From assembly GCF_900095745.1 (NCBI RefSeq), contig NZ_FMIR01000018.1, forward strand, positions 186,001 to 250,000: DNA of 64,000 nucleotides. Direction: 5' to 3'. Source of the DNA: Microbacterium oxydans. Its GTDB lineage: Bacteria > Actinomycetota > Actinomycetes > Actinomycetales > Microbacteriaceae. The translations under genes were made by a program, and so were the position numbers. Positions 52,998 through 61,182 of this stretch are shown here, in pieces. How positions within the stretch are numbered: the stretch's first letter is position 1; every line of letters begins with the position of its first letter. Below the pieces are notes generated by a model that was not told the origin of the DNA, did no database searches, and saw nothing but the letters and a program-made list of their open reading frames with translations.

Positions 52998-53882
52998 CTA
53001 CTCGCCCCTGCTGTGCCCCGGCTCCGGATCGCGAACGCGGCTCGCACCGTCACGTCGAGCCCGCGTCTGCTCCGCGCGCGTGGCGAGCAGTTCGTCGGCC
53101 GGGTAGCCGACCTCAGTGAGGATCAGTCCGCGTGCCGCCAGTACCTTGAACTCGCTGGTGCGCGTCAGGGCGTCGCGCAGCACCACGACGTCCTCGACGT
53201 CGAGGCGTCCCTCCCCCACCGCCGCGCACGCGCCGACGAGTGCGCGCACCATGCTGTGGCAGAACGCGTCGGCCTTGACCTCGGCGACGAGAACGCCCTC
53301 GGCATCACGTACCCAGCGGTAGTCGAGCAGCGTGCGGATCGTCGTCGCCTCTTCGCGCGGCTTGCAGTACGAAGCGAAGTCGTGCAGGCCGATGAGGCTG
53401 CGGGCCGCGGCATCCATCGCCTGTTCGTCGAGATTCCCGCGGATGTTCGTCGTATCGTGCCGGCGCAGTGGATCGAATCCGGCCTGCGCATCGGCGAGAC
53501 GGTAGCGGTAGCGCCGCCACACCGCCGAGAACCGGGCGTCGAAGCCCTCGGGAGCGATCGACGTCTTCGTGACGGTGACGTCGGAGTAGGCACCCAGCAC
53601 CCCGCGCATGCGCCCGGCGATGGTCTCCGCCGGAGCCAGCGGAGCCCGCCCCTGCCTGGCCTCGATGCGCGACCACTGCTTCTCGTCGAGATCGACGTGC
53701 GCGACCTGACCGCTGGCGTGCACTCCCGCGTCAGTGCGGCCCGCGACGACGAACTGCACGTCGGAGCCGACGATCCGCGCGAGAGCCGCCTCGAGAGTCC
53801 CCTGCACGGTGCGGAGCGTCGGCTGCTTCGCCCACCCTCGGAAGTGGGTGCCGTCGTAGGCGATGTCGAGCCGGATGCGCAC
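52998..53882 (-). CDS. truA: tRNA pseudouridine(38-40) synthase
   Basis: A 294-residue protein with the catalytic aspartate D51 in VVAGRTDAGVHASGQV, and MRIRLDIAYDGTHFRGWAKQ at the start. The C-terminal part has FCHSMVRALVGAC and the usual VLAARGLILTEVGYP end. The last 30 residues are a basic extension. It starts with GTG and has no clear Shine-Dalgarno. It lies downstream of an APC permease gene on the same strand (42 bp). Confidence 0.96.
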   Translation of the reverse strand: MRIRLDIAYDGTHFRGWAKQPTLRTVQGTLEAALARIVGSDVQFVVAGRTDAGVHASGQVAHVDLDEKQWSRIEARQGRAPLAPAETIAGRMRGVLGAYSDVTVTKTSIAPEGFDARFSAVWRRYRYRLADAQAGFDPLRRHDTTNIRGNLDEQAMDAAARSLIGLHDFASYCKPREEATTIRTLLDYRWVRDAEGVLVAEVKADAFCHSMVRALVGACAAVGEGRLDVEDVVVLRDALTRTSEFKVLAARGLILTEVGYPADELLATRAEQTRARRDGASRVRDPEPGHSRGE

Positions 53883-53924
53883 GGAGCAAGCCTAGGACAC
53901 CCCCGTCCGGCGCCCGGTCGACCC

Positions 53925-55466
53925 TCAGATGCCGCCGTCGATCGAGCGGATCGTGACGCTGGGCTCGTCCGGCACCATCACCTGCGTCTCGCGGTTCAGG
54001 CTCTCGCCGCGGAAGAACCGCTTCGACCGCGGGAACAGGTACCAGACGAACATCAGCACCAGACCGAACGCGAGCGAGCCGACGCCGATCACGAAGGTGC
54101 CGCCGATCCCGAACAGCACCGTGTAGCCGTAGTCGACGTCCCACATGTCGATCGCGGACTGCACGAACGCCCAGGTGAGCATCAGCCCGCCCAGCAGCGG
54201 GAAGAGCCCCTTGAAGAAGAAGTCCCGCGGCGACGACGTCAGATCCTTGCGGAAATACCAGACGCACGCGAAGCCCGTGATGGCGTAGTAGAACGCGATC
54301 GCGAGCCCGAGCGAGAGGATCGAGTCCTGCAGGATGTTGTCGCTGATCAGCGTCATGCCGATGTAGTAGGCCGAGGCGACGACGCCCATCACGATCGTCG
54401 AGAACGACGGCGTCTTGTAGGTGGGGTGCACCTCCTTGAACTTCGCCGGCAGCGCGCGGTAGACGCCCATCGCCAGCGTGCCGCGGGCGGTCGGCAGGAT
54501 CGTGGTCTGCGTCGACGAGATCGCCGAGATGATCACCGAGACCACCAGCACCCAGCCGAACGGGCCGAGCAGCCCATCCTTGATCGCGAGGAAGAAGTCG
54601 TCGGCGTTCGCCTCGTTGCCGAGGCCCGTGCCGCTCTCCCCCAGCCCGGCGTACATCATGGCCGCGATGGTGACGGCGACATACGTGACCAGCAGGATGA
54701 CGGTGGTCAGCAGCGCAGCGCGGCCGGGAATGCGCTTCGGGTCCTTGGTCTCCTCGTTCAGGGCGAGGCAGGTGTCCCAGCCCCAGTAGATGAAGAGGGC
54801 GAGCAGGATGGCCTCGGTGAAGCCCGACCAGTCGGTGAAGGCGAAGGGGTTCATCCACTCCCAGGAGAAGGGAGTGGGGTTCGGTGCCGTCCCGGCGAAG
54901 AACTGCCACAGCGCGGTCACCACGAAGATCGCGAGCGCCAGGTACTGGATGCCGAGCAGGATGTTCTGGATGCGCTCGCCGATCTCGACGCCCCGCCAGC
55001 TGACCCAGGTCATCGCGGCGATGAAGAGCACGGCCACGACGACCACGCGCCAGTCGTTGTTCTCGAGGTCCTGTCCGATCAGCGACCAGAAGTAGACCGA
55101 GGCGATCTGGGCGAGGTTGGCGAGCACGACCATTCCGGCGACCGCCACGCCCCAGCCGCCCATCCAGCCCACCCACGGCCCGAACGCCTTGGTCCCCCAG
55201 GTGAAGGTCGTGCCGCAGTCGGGCACGGCGTTGTTGAGCTCTCGATACGCGAAGGCGATCAGGAGCATCGGGACGAAGGCGATGATGAAGGCGATCGGCG
55301 CCTGCGCACCGACGGCGAGCACCACGAAGCCGAGCGTCGCGACGAGCGAGTAGACCGGGGCCGTCGAGGCGAGACCGATGACGGTCGACCCCCAGAGTCC
55401 CAGGGTTCCCGCAGCCAGACCCTTGCCGTCGGGTCGTTCCAGATGAATGGGCGTCGTTGCTGCCAT
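53925..55466 (-). CDS. APC-family amino acid permease
   Basis: A 513-residue protein with 12 predicted membrane segments. Segment 1 has the substrate-binding GLWGSTVIGLASTAPVYS (the unwound helix with G-x-G-like residues), and segment 6 has FIYWGWDTCLALNEETKDP, characteristic of the APC superfamily. The closest resemblance is to uncharacterised actinobacterial permeases. Substrate unknown; an amino acid or amine is likely. Confidence 0.88.
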   Translation of the reverse strand: MAATTPIHLERPDGKGLAAGTLGLWGSTVIGLASTAPVYSLVATLGFVVLAVGAQAPIAFIIAFVPMLLIAFAYRELNNAVPDCGTTFTWGTKAFGPWVGWMGGWGVAVAGMVVLANLAQIASVYFWSLIGQDLENNDWRVVVVAVLFIAAMTWVSWRGVEIGERIQNILLGIQYLALAIFVVTALWQFFAGTAPNPTPFSWEWMNPFAFTDWSGFTEAILLALFIYWGWDTCLALNEETKDPKRIPGRAALLTTVILLVTYVAVTIAAMMYAGLGESGTGLGNEANADDFFLAIKDGLLGPFGWVLVVSVIISAISSTQTTILPTARGTLAMGVYRALPAKFKEVHPTYKTPSFSTIVMGVVASAYYIGMTLISDNILQDSILSLGLAIAFYYAITGFACVWYFRKDLTSSPRDFFFKGLFPLLGGLMLTWAFVQSAIDMWDVDYGYTVLFGIGGTFVIGVGSLAFGLVLMFVWYLFPRSKRFFRGESLNRETQVMVPDEPSVTIRSIDGGI

Positions 55467-55564
55467 GTCAGAACAGTAGAGCCACCACGGTTATCGCGTC
55501 AACGGTTTCTTCGACCGACCGAATCCGCAGCGAACAGCGCACGCTCGCGACGGATTCCGCAGGT

Positions 55565-55930
55565 TCAGGCCCTTCCGAGCATCCCGTCGGCATGGTCGGC
55601 GACCCATTCCATCAGCGGCAGCATCCGCTCCATGAGATCGCGGCCGAGCGGAGTGAGGCTGTACTCGACGTGCGGCGGCACCGTCGGGAGCGACTCCCGA
55701 TGCACGAGCCCGTCCTCGGCGAGCGTGCGCAGCGTCGAGGCGAGCATCTTCTCGCTGATGCCGTCGACCTCGCGGCGCAGTGCACCCCAGCGGTGCGTGC
55801 CGTCGGACAGGCAGGAGAGCACGAGCACACCCCACTTGCTCATGATGTGGTCGAGGACGACCCGCGTGCCGCAGTTCTGATCGAACACGAACGGTGTGGA
55901 TTCCTTTATCTGCGCGAAACTAACCGTCAT
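55565..55930 (-). CDS. HxlR-family winged-helix regulator (QorR-like)
   Basis: A 121-residue protein. The HxlR winged helix includes SKWGVLVLSCLSDGTHRWGALRR and SEKMLASTLRTLAEDGLVHR. The single N-terminal cysteine C20 (DQNCGTR) is where thiol-sensing members are oxidised. It is divergent from an NmrA-type reductase with a palindromic region between them, the qorR-qorB arrangement. It probably represses both genes until oxidant or quinone stress. Confidence 0.9.
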   Translation of the reverse strand: MTVSFAQIKESTPFVFDQNCGTRVVLDHIMSKWGVLVLSCLSDGTHRWGALRREVDGISEKMLASTLRTLAEDGLVHRESLPTVPPHVEYSLTPLGRDLMERMLPLMEWVADHADGMLGRA

Positions 55931-55959
55931 GTGGGTACCTTACTTCAAAGTGGGTACCC
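55931..55959. promoter_or_regulatory. Palindromic operator in the HxlR/NmrA divergent region
   Basis: Two GTGGGTACC boxes (55931-55939 and 55950-55958), each containing the self-complementary GGTACC, flank the palindrome ACTT-CA-AAGT (55942-55951). The array starts at the base next to the HxlR ATG, so a bound regulator would block its own initiation region. It also lies about 65 bp upstream of the reductase ATG. Confidence 0.65.
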
Positions 55960-56023
55960 GCAGATCGGAATGCGCAATGCCCGTCTCGAGGTTGTCGAGG
56001 GTGTCACTTACGAAAGGACCCTC

Positions 56024-56869
56024 ATGACCATCCTCGTCACCGGCGCGACCGGCAACCTCGGACGCCTCATCATCGCCAGCCTTCTCGAGCGCGGCGCCGA
56101 CCCGCAGTCGATCGTCGCCGGAGCCCGCGACACCGCGAAGGCCGCCGACCTCGGTGTGCGCGTCGTGCGCCTGGACTACACCGACCCCGCCTCGGTGGCC
56201 GCGGCCGTCGAGGGCGTCGACACCGTCGTGCTCGTGTCCGGATCGGAGGTCGGACAGCGGGTGGCCCAGCACCAGGCGGTCATCGACGCCGCGAAGGCCG
56301 CCGGGGTCTCCAAGTTCATCTACACCAGCGCGCCGAAGGCGACCACCAGCGACCTGGTCCTGGCGCCCGAGCACAAGGCGACGGAAGAGCTGATCGCCGC
56401 CGCGGGGCTTCCCGCCGTGATCCTCCGCAACAACTGGTACACCGAGAACTACGCCGCCGACCTCGCCCGCGCCGCCGAGGCCGGCGTGCTCACCTCGGGC
56501 ACCGGTGACGGACGGGTCGCCTCGGCCAGCCGCAAGGACTTCGCAGAGGCGGCGGCCGTCGTCGCGCTCGAAGACGGACACGTCGGCGAGGTCTACGAGC
56601 TGGGCGGCGACGTCGCCTGGACCTACAGCGATCTGGCCGCGGCCCTCTCGGAGGTCACGGGGCGCGAGGTCACGTTCGTCCCGGTCTCGTTCGACGACCA
56701 GCTCGCAGCCCTCCGCGAAGCCGGTCTCGATGAGGGAACCGCCGGATTCGTCGCCGCGCTCGACGCCGGGATCCGCGATGGCGCGCTGGCCGAGACCGAC
56801 GGGACGCTCGCACGCCTGATCGGACGCCCCACCACCCCGCTCGTCGAGGGTCTGCGCGCGATCGCCTGA
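56024..56869 (+). CDS. NAD(P)H-binding NmrA/QorB-like quinone reductase
   Basis: A 281-residue atypical SDR. Nucleotide site TGATGNLGRLIIASLLERG (7-25), YTSAPKATTSDLVLAPEHK, and the QorB-like AVILRNNWYTENY. QorB-type enzymes reduce quinones with NADPH. GAAAGGA precedes the ATG. It is probably under the divergent HxlR regulator. A close alternative is a non-catalytic NmrA-type redox sensor. Confidence 0.88.
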   Translation: MTILVTGATGNLGRLIIASLLERGADPQSIVAGARDTAKAADLGVRVVRLDYTDPASVAAAVEGVDTVVLVSGSEVGQRVAQHQAVIDAAKAAGVSKFIYTSAPKATTSDLVLAPEHKATEELIAAAGLPAVILRNNWYTENYAADLARAAEAGVLTSGTGDGRVASASRKDFAEAAAVVALEDGHVGEVYELGGDVAWTYSDLAAALSEVTGREVTFVPVSFDDQLAALREAGLDEGTAGFVAALDAGIRDGALAETDGTLARLIGRPTTPLVEGLRAIA

Positions 56870-56883
56870 TCGCCACCGGGTTC

Positions 56884-56921
56884 CGAGGGATGCCGCTCTT
56901 CTCCGAGGGCGGCATCCCTCG
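56884..56921. terminator. Bidirectional hairpin between convergent genes
   Basis: CGAGGGATGCCGC (56884-56896) pairs perfectly with GCGGCATCCCTCG (56909-56921) over 13 bp around a 12-nt loop. It ends 2 bp from the minus-strand stop at 56924 and 15 bp after the plus-strand stop at 56869. Confidence 0.75.
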
Positions 56922-56923
56922 TC

Positions 56924-57298
56924 TCACCCTGCAGACGCAGCTTCTGCAGGCTGCACGTGCACGACCGTCAGGGTGATGCTGTCCGACCGAAGCCCCTGCG
57001 TCGCGAGCACCGCATCGATCGCGGCGTGCACCGCGCGAAGGGTGTCCCCCGATCCGGCAGCGGAATCCACCCCGATCGATGCCTCCACCGCAACGCCGTC
57101 GCCCACGGGAGCGACCGACACGAGCGGCTCGTCCTCCGGTCGCCCGCCGAGTGCCGCCGCTCCCGCGCGCAGTAGGTTCGAGATGAGCGAACCGGAGCGG
57201 TACACGGAGCGCACCCCGGGAGACGCTCGCACCGCCGTCTCGAGGTCGGCAGCGAGTTCGACCTGCACGTCCGCCGCCTTCAGCTCTCCTGCGTCCAT
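56924..57298 (-). CDS. Small Asp23-related protein, last gene of the envelope-stress group
   Basis: A 124-residue soluble protein. The pattern VSVAPVGDGVAVEASIGVD and the final VVHVQPAE resemble the beta strands of an Asp23/Gls24-like domain, but the N-terminal helix is distinct and the match is weak. The ATG lies 19 bases inside the end of the preceding gene, so it is translated with it. No catalytic motif. Confidence 0.55.
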   Translation of the reverse strand: MDAGELKAADVQVELAADLETAVRASPGVRSVYRSGSLISNLLRAGAAALGGRPEDEPLVSVAPVGDGVAVEASIGVDSAAGSGDTLRAVHAAIDAVLATQGLRSDSITLTVVHVQPAEAASAG

Positions 57299-57900
57299 GA
57301 CGACACCTCCCTGATGTCCCGGATCGCGATGTCGATCGCGACGACGTTCAGCTCCGTGTGCGCGCGAAGGGCCCGATCGACCTCGGCGCGGAGGCGGTCG
57401 GCGATCACCGGGATCGGCTGCCCGTGCAGCGCGCTGGCGTCGATCTCGACGCGGATCGGCTCATCCGGGACGGTCACGTCGCCGATGAGGCGGCAGCGCC
57501 CGATGAGGAGTCCCTGCACGGTGCTCTCGGCCGAGCGGATGAGTCCGCGCACCGCGCCCTCGGTGATCCCGAGATCCGTCGACGGATCCGGGGACTCGAA
57601 CGGGATGCGCCGACCCGAGCGCGCATCCATGGCGATGCCGCTGAGGATGCGGTCGACCCAGCTCGCATCGACCTCCGGTTCTGCGGCGGTCTCGGCGGCC
57701 ATCAGCTCCGCACCGAGGCCGTGCAGTCGTTCGAGCGCGTCCAGCGCCAGCTGACAGCCGGGCGACTCGTCGATCGAGCGGTCGGAGGGCTGTCGTCCCG
57801 CTTCGAGGTAGTCGGTGAGCTCGTCGAGCGTGTGCCCGTCGAGATCGCTCGGTTCCAGACCGAGACGGCGGACTTCGGGGATGTCTCTCTCGTCGGTCAT
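57280..57900 (-). CDS. Asp23-domain protein with acidic N-terminal region (possible sigma partner)
   Basis: A 206-residue protein without membrane helices. The N-terminal 75 residues (DLDGHTLDELTDYLEAGRQP...) are acidic and helical, as in small anti-sigma or adaptor regions. The C-terminal 100 residues are Asp23-like (EGAVRGLIRSAESTVQGLLI, IRVEIDASALHGQPIPVIAD, LNVVAIDIAIRDI). The ATG overlaps the ECF sigma stop (ATGA), the usual place for an anti-sigma factor. A regulatory role is inferred from position only. Confidence 0.6.
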   Translation of the reverse strand: MTDERDIPEVRRLGLEPSDLDGHTLDELTDYLEAGRQPSDRSIDESPGCQLALDALERLHGLGAELMAAETAAEPEVDASWVDRILSGIAMDARSGRRIPFESPDPSTDLGITEGAVRGLIRSAESTVQGLLIGRCRLIGDVTVPDEPIRVEIDASALHGQPIPVIADRLRAEVDRALRAHTELNVVAIDIAIRDIREVSSWTQES

Positions 57901-58463
57901 CGCCACTCCTCCATCCGTACGATCATGTATTTCCGGGCCCGCGCGAGCAGTCCTCGCGCGGTCGAGACGGGAATGCCGAGCTCTTCCGAGATCTCCTCGT
58001 AGGAGTACCCGCCGATCTCGCGAAGGACCCAGCATTCGCGCTGAGCGTCCGGCAGCTCGCGCAGCGCGGCACCGACGGCAGCGACCCCGGCGCGCACCTC
58101 GACCACCGCCGAAGGCGAGGCGTGCAGCGGCGCCGGGCGATCGATCGAATCGATGTCCACGACGGGTCGGGTCGCGCGGATGCGATCCACCGCCTTCCGA
58201 CTCACGATGCGCATCAGCCAGCTCTTCACCTTGGACGGGTCGTCGAGCTCGCCGAACCGCTGCCAAGCCGTGACGAACGACTCCTGCACGATGTCGTCGA
58301 CGTCGGCCGAGGCATTCAGCATCCGCTGTGTGTAGGCACGCATCATCGGCGTGTATCTCCGCACGAGCACGGCGAAGGCTTCGACGTCGCCGTCCATCGC
58401 GCGTCCGGCGACGATGCCGTCGTCGGCGTGCTCGAGCGCTCTGCGAAAGCGTTCCTCTTCCAT
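57897..58463 (-). CDS. ECF-type RNA polymerase sigma factor
   Basis: A 188-residue sigma-70 group 4 protein. Region 2: DVEAFAVLVRRYTPMMRAYT and DVDDIVQESFVTAWQRF. Region 4: LPDAQRECWVLREIGGYSYE and EISEELGIPVSTARGLLARA. ATG 58463 (MEEERFRRAL) is preferred over an upstream GTG because GAGGGGTGGGGA lies before it. It sits inside an Asp23/CsbD gene group, which it probably controls. Confidence 0.92.
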   Translation of the reverse strand: MEEERFRRALEHADDGIVAGRAMDGDVEAFAVLVRRYTPMMRAYTQRMLNASADVDDIVQESFVTAWQRFGELDDPSKVKSWLMRIVSRKAVDRIRATRPVVDIDSIDRPAPLHASPSAVVEVRAGVAAVGAALRELPDAQRECWVLREIGGYSYEEISEELGIPVSTARGLLARARKYMIVRMEEWR

Positions 58464-58553
58464 CTGTTCCCCACCCCTCGATCCGATCCCCACAGGAGAT
58501 TCGGAACCGACGCCTCACCGGATCGGATCCTCGCCGACCGACCTGGGAGTGAT

Positions 58554-58583
58554 CGGGGAGGAACCCGGTCGGGTCCCTCCCCG
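58554..58583 (-). terminator. Hairpin after the CsbD gene
   Basis: CGGGGAGG pairs with CCTCCCCG, and after a 2x2 internal loop CCC pairs with GGG around GGTC. It lies 6 bp past the CsbD stop and would separate it from the sigma-factor gene. Confidence 0.6.
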
Positions 58584-58589
58584 CGTCCG

Positions 58590-58763
58590 CTACTTCTTGA
58601 ACGCATCCTTGACGTTCTCGGCCGTGTCGCGGATCTCGCCCTTGGCCTGCTCGGCCTTGCCCTCGGCGACGAGCTTGTCGTCGTTGGTGACCTTGCCGAC
58701 GGCCTCCTTCGCCTTGCCGGCGACCTTCTCCGCAGCGGCCTTGATCTTGTCTTCAGCGCCCAT
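58590..58763 (-). CDS. CsbD-family stress protein
   Basis: A 57-residue charged, helical, Lys/Ala/Glu-rich protein (MGAEDKIKAAAEKVAGKAKE..., then KLVAEGKAEQAKGEIRD), the hallmark of CsbD. Family members are induced by general or envelope stress in many bacteria; the molecular role is unknown. GGAG precedes the ATG by 6-8 bases. It has its own hairpin terminator and is probably abundant. Confidence 0.93.
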   Translation of the reverse strand: MGAEDKIKAAAEKVAGKAKEAVGKVTNDDKLVAEGKAEQAKGEIRDTAENVKDAFKK

Positions 58764-58854
58764 GGCGTCTCCTTTTTCTCATCGCACCCGGATCTCGGGT
58801 TCGTTTACTCACGCACGTGGTCCGTGCGTTGGTCTGTGTCGCCGTCGCGCCCGA

Positions 58855-59472
58855 TCACCGCACCCTGGTCGGCGAGCGGAACCCTTCGCGCCAGCGCCGA
58901 TCCGAGAGGTGCAGCAGGATCGGGATTCGAGACCCCAGCAGCTCGTCCCATTCGTCGATCGCCGCCTCGGCCGCCGCGACGACGTTCGCCAGTGGAGCCC
59001 CCGGCCGCACGGTCACGGCCAACTCGACCGCGCGCGTCTGACCGACACGGTAGGTGCCGGTGCGGGCCGAGAGCACATCGGGTCGCCGGATCAGCGGCTC
59101 GGTGAGCACGTCGTCGACCACGTTGCGATCGACCGTCGTCCGCCCGGTGGCGGTATGCACGTCGAGCACGGTCTTCGAGCGCCCACGTCGGCGCGAGATC
59201 AGGAACACCACCAGCAGAACCGTCAGCACCAGCGCGGCCGCCGCCGCGAACAGCAGCGGCATCGACACCGGGCCGATGCCCATCACCTGCCACGTCCATC
59301 CGTCGACGGATTCCCACGCGGCCGCGACTTCTGCCGCCGGCCGCCGCACCCACGCCGGCGGATCACCGGCGGAGAGCACTCCTGCCGCGAGAGCGACGGC
59401 TCCGGCGATCAGAAGTGCCGCCCCCACGAGGAAGAGCACGCCGCGGTTCACGAATCGGTTCGTCGCGTTCAT
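58855..59472 (-). CDS. AmaP/Asp23-associated membrane protein, two helices plus Asp23-like tail
   Basis: A 205-residue protein with membrane helices at about 11-34 and 70-92. A cytoplasmic domain (about 100-200) has TTVDRNVVDDVLTEPLIRRP and TYRVGQTRAVELAVTVRPGA, resembling the AmaP-type Asp23 anchor. Its ATG overlaps the stop of the next-upstream gene (ATGA). In Staphylococcus, AmaP tethers Asp23 to the membrane; a similar tether is inferred here. Confidence 0.65.
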   Translation of the reverse strand: MNATNRFVNRGVLFLVGAALLIAGAVALAAGVLSAGDPPAWVRRPAAEVAAAWESVDGWTWQVMGIGPVSMPLLFAAAAALVLTVLLVVFLISRRRGRSKTVLDVHTATGRTTVDRNVVDDVLTEPLIRRPDVLSARTGTYRVGQTRAVELAVTVRPGAPLANVVAAAEAAIDEWDELLGSRIPILLHLSDRRWREGFRSPTRVR

Positions 59473-60035
59473 GCGACCACTCCGTTCGGTTCGACGATGA
59501 CGCGCGGGGTGGCCGAGAAGCCGATCCCCGCGAGGATGTCGTTCGCTGCGTCCTCGGCGTCGGCCACCCGGACGAAGACGCCGCTGGTCGGAGTGATGCG
59601 GACTTCGACCGTGCGCCGGCCGACGAAGACGGCCACCCGGCTGCGTTCGACGCCGGCACGACGGGCGACCGCTGCGGCGATCGAGTCGGCGATCACACCG
59701 TCGTCCACGAGCAGCGCGGTCCGTTCGGTGAGGCGTGCCCGCCGTGCCCGTCGTCCGGGCAGCAGTGCGAGCGCGAGGAGCACCACGGCGAGGGCCGTGA
59801 GCACCCCACCCACGGTGAACAGCACCGGCGGCTGCTGCACCCCGACGGAGATCTCCTCGAGCGGGCGCGCTGCCGCGTCACGGAAACCGCCGTCGACGAG
59901 CCACCACACGGCGCCGGCGAGCAGCGCGATCAGGAGCAGGGCACCGATGGATGCGACCACCATCGCCGCGACCGTGCGGGACGTGTGCGTCTCACGACGC
60001 AGGACGCGGCGATACGTCGCCTGTTCGTTCGTCAT
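59469..60035 (-). CDS. DUF6286-like membrane protein of the Asp23 group
   Basis: A 188-residue protein with membrane helices at about 21-46 and 70-92 and a cytoplasmic Asp23-like tail (ERTALLVDDGVIADSIAAAV, VAVFVGRRTVEVRITPTSGV). It looks paralogous in layout to the downstream 205-residue protein. The ATG overlaps the upstream stop by 4 bases, and its stop overlaps the next ATG. Confidence 0.65.
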   Translation of the reverse strand: MTNEQATYRRVLRRETHTSRTVAAMVVASIGALLLIALLAGAVWWLVDGGFRDAAARPLEEISVGVQQPPVLFTVGGVLTALAVVLLALALLPGRRARRARLTERTALLVDDGVIADSIAAAVARRAGVERSRVAVFVGRRTVEVRITPTSGVFVRVADAEDAANDILAGIGFSATPRVIVEPNGVVA

Positions 60036-60379
60036 CGCACTCTCCTCTCCGTACTCCGGTGGACGCCCGAGTACCGGACGTCCACGGTGCCGACCTCACG
60101 GCCGGCCAGTTCTCGCATGCCCTCGATCAGACCGGTGCGGAGGTCCTCCCCACCGGCGACCAGGTCCGTTCGACGCGTCGATGCCACGGCCACGGGCACG
60201 GTGACCGCGATCCGCAGTGCACCGTGATCGTCCGACAGCTGCACCCCGACGTCGCGAGCCGAGACCCGGGCGACATCGTGCGCGATGCCCACGGCCAGCC
60301 GTTGCAGCGCGCGGGCGGTGAAGGTCGTTGTCCCCAGGACGGCACCTGCCTCCGCCAGGGGTGAGCGGTCGGCCGTCAT
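60032..60379 (-). CDS. Small Asp23-related protein
   Basis: A 115-residue soluble protein (FTARALQRLAVGIAHDVARV, GALRIAVTVPVAVAS, ending VDVRYSGVHRSTERRVR) with the strand pattern of an Asp23-like domain. The ATG overlaps the stop of the 63-residue membrane protein. No specific function can be assigned. Confidence 0.6.
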   Translation of the reverse strand: MTADRSPLAEAGAVLGTTTFTARALQRLAVGIAHDVARVSARDVGVQLSDDHGALRIAVTVPVAVASTRRTDLVAGGEDLRTGLIEGMRELAGREVGTVDVRYSGVHRSTERRVR

Positions 60380-60567
60380 GAGGAGGAGCGCCGGCCTCGG
60401 AAGACCTCGGCGAGCGCCCGCAGGTCGAGTCGACCGTCGATGATGCGGCCGGCGACCGCGCCCACCAGCATCGCCAGTGCCACGAGCACGAAGGCCCAGA
60501 AGCCCAGAGCCACCCAGGTCAACGCGAGGGCGGCCGCAGCCGCCGCTCCGATCACCGACGCGGTCAC
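60376..60567 (-). CDS. Small membrane protein (DUF2273-like)
   Basis: A 63-residue protein with two closely spaced hydrophobic stretches (3-20 and 22-43) and a basic end (VFRGRRSSS). Such DUF2273-like proteins normally lie next to asp23/amaP. The GTG start overlaps the asp23 stop (GTGA), and its stop overlaps the next ATG, so it is translationally coupled on both sides. Confidence 0.7.
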   Translation of the reverse strand: MTASVIGAAAAAALALTWVALGFWAFVLVALAMLVGAVAGRIIDGRLDLRALAEVFRGRRSSS

Positions 60568-61007
60568 TGGACTCGCGTCTCCTGCGTGCCGTCGCCCTCG
60601 TCATCGGAGGGGATGTGCACGTCGTTGACGGTCACGTTGACCTCGGCGACCTCCATGCCCACCAGTTCCACCATGGCGCGGTGGATGGCGGCGCGGACGT
60701 CGTCCGCTACCTTCTGCAGCGAGACCGGGTACTCGGCGACGATCGTCACGTCGACCGCGACCTGCGTCTCGCCCACCTCGACGCTGATCCCCTGCGAGAG
60801 ATCGGCCGTGTTCAGTGCTTCGCGGATGGCGCCCACCATGCGTGCGGCGCCACCGCCGAGTGCGTAGACGCCGCTGACCTCGCGAGCGGCGATGCCGGCG
60901 ATCTTCGCCACCACCGCATCCTCGATCGTGGTCTTGCCCGCAGCAGCCCCCCGCTGCGGTGCGACGATCTGGGTCTTGGGCTGAGTACTGCCGGTCACGT
61001 TCGCCAT
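60564..61007 (-). CDS. Asp23/Gls24 family envelope stress response protein
   Basis: A 147-residue protein with the full Asp23 domain: TTIEDAVVAKIAGIAAREVS (about 26-45), VYALGGGAARMVG, VAVDVTIVAEYPVSLQKVAD, VVELVGMEVAEVNVTVNDVH-like end. ATG 61007 is chosen because AAGGAG lies 6 bases upstream; an earlier in-frame ATG at 61022 overlaps that site. It is the first gene of the group and may form membrane-proximal multimers. A GTCGC/GCGAC hairpin and an ATCCGTCC / GGACGGAT inverted repeat (61029-61036, 61075-61082) lie in its 5' region. Confidence 0.9.
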   Translation of the reverse strand: MANVTGSTQPKTQIVAPQRGAAAGKTTIEDAVVAKIAGIAAREVSGVYALGGGAARMVGAIREALNTADLSQGISVEVGETQVAVDVTIVAEYPVSLQKVADDVRAAIHRAMVELVGMEVAEVNVTVNDVHIPSDDEGDGTQETRVQ

Positions 61008-61163
61008 CTCGAGCTCCTTCATCCGTGTATCCGTCCCCCTGCGGAGTGCGGGTCGCCGTTCAGCGACACCACTAGGACGGATGCCGGGCGGAGAACGTCA
61101 CAGATTCGTCGGAACTTTTTCGTCTCCGCTCGAGTCGACGCTCACAGTGCACTCCAAGGAAGA

Positions 61164-61181
61164 GAGTGCAATATTGCACTC
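61164..61181. promoter_or_regulatory. Perfect 18-bp palindrome, predicted TetR operator
   Basis: GAGTGCAATATTGCACTC is fully self-complementary and ends one base before the regulator's ATG, covering its ribosome-binding region. A half-site TGCACTC lies at 61148-61154. The placement fits autorepression of the regulator-exporter unit. Confidence 0.8.
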
Positions 61182-61182
61182 C

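Noticed and set aside
52644..55880. 1078-codon plus-strand open frame
   Set aside because: Antisense to the EEP gene, truA and the APC permease; composition is a low-complexity shadow.
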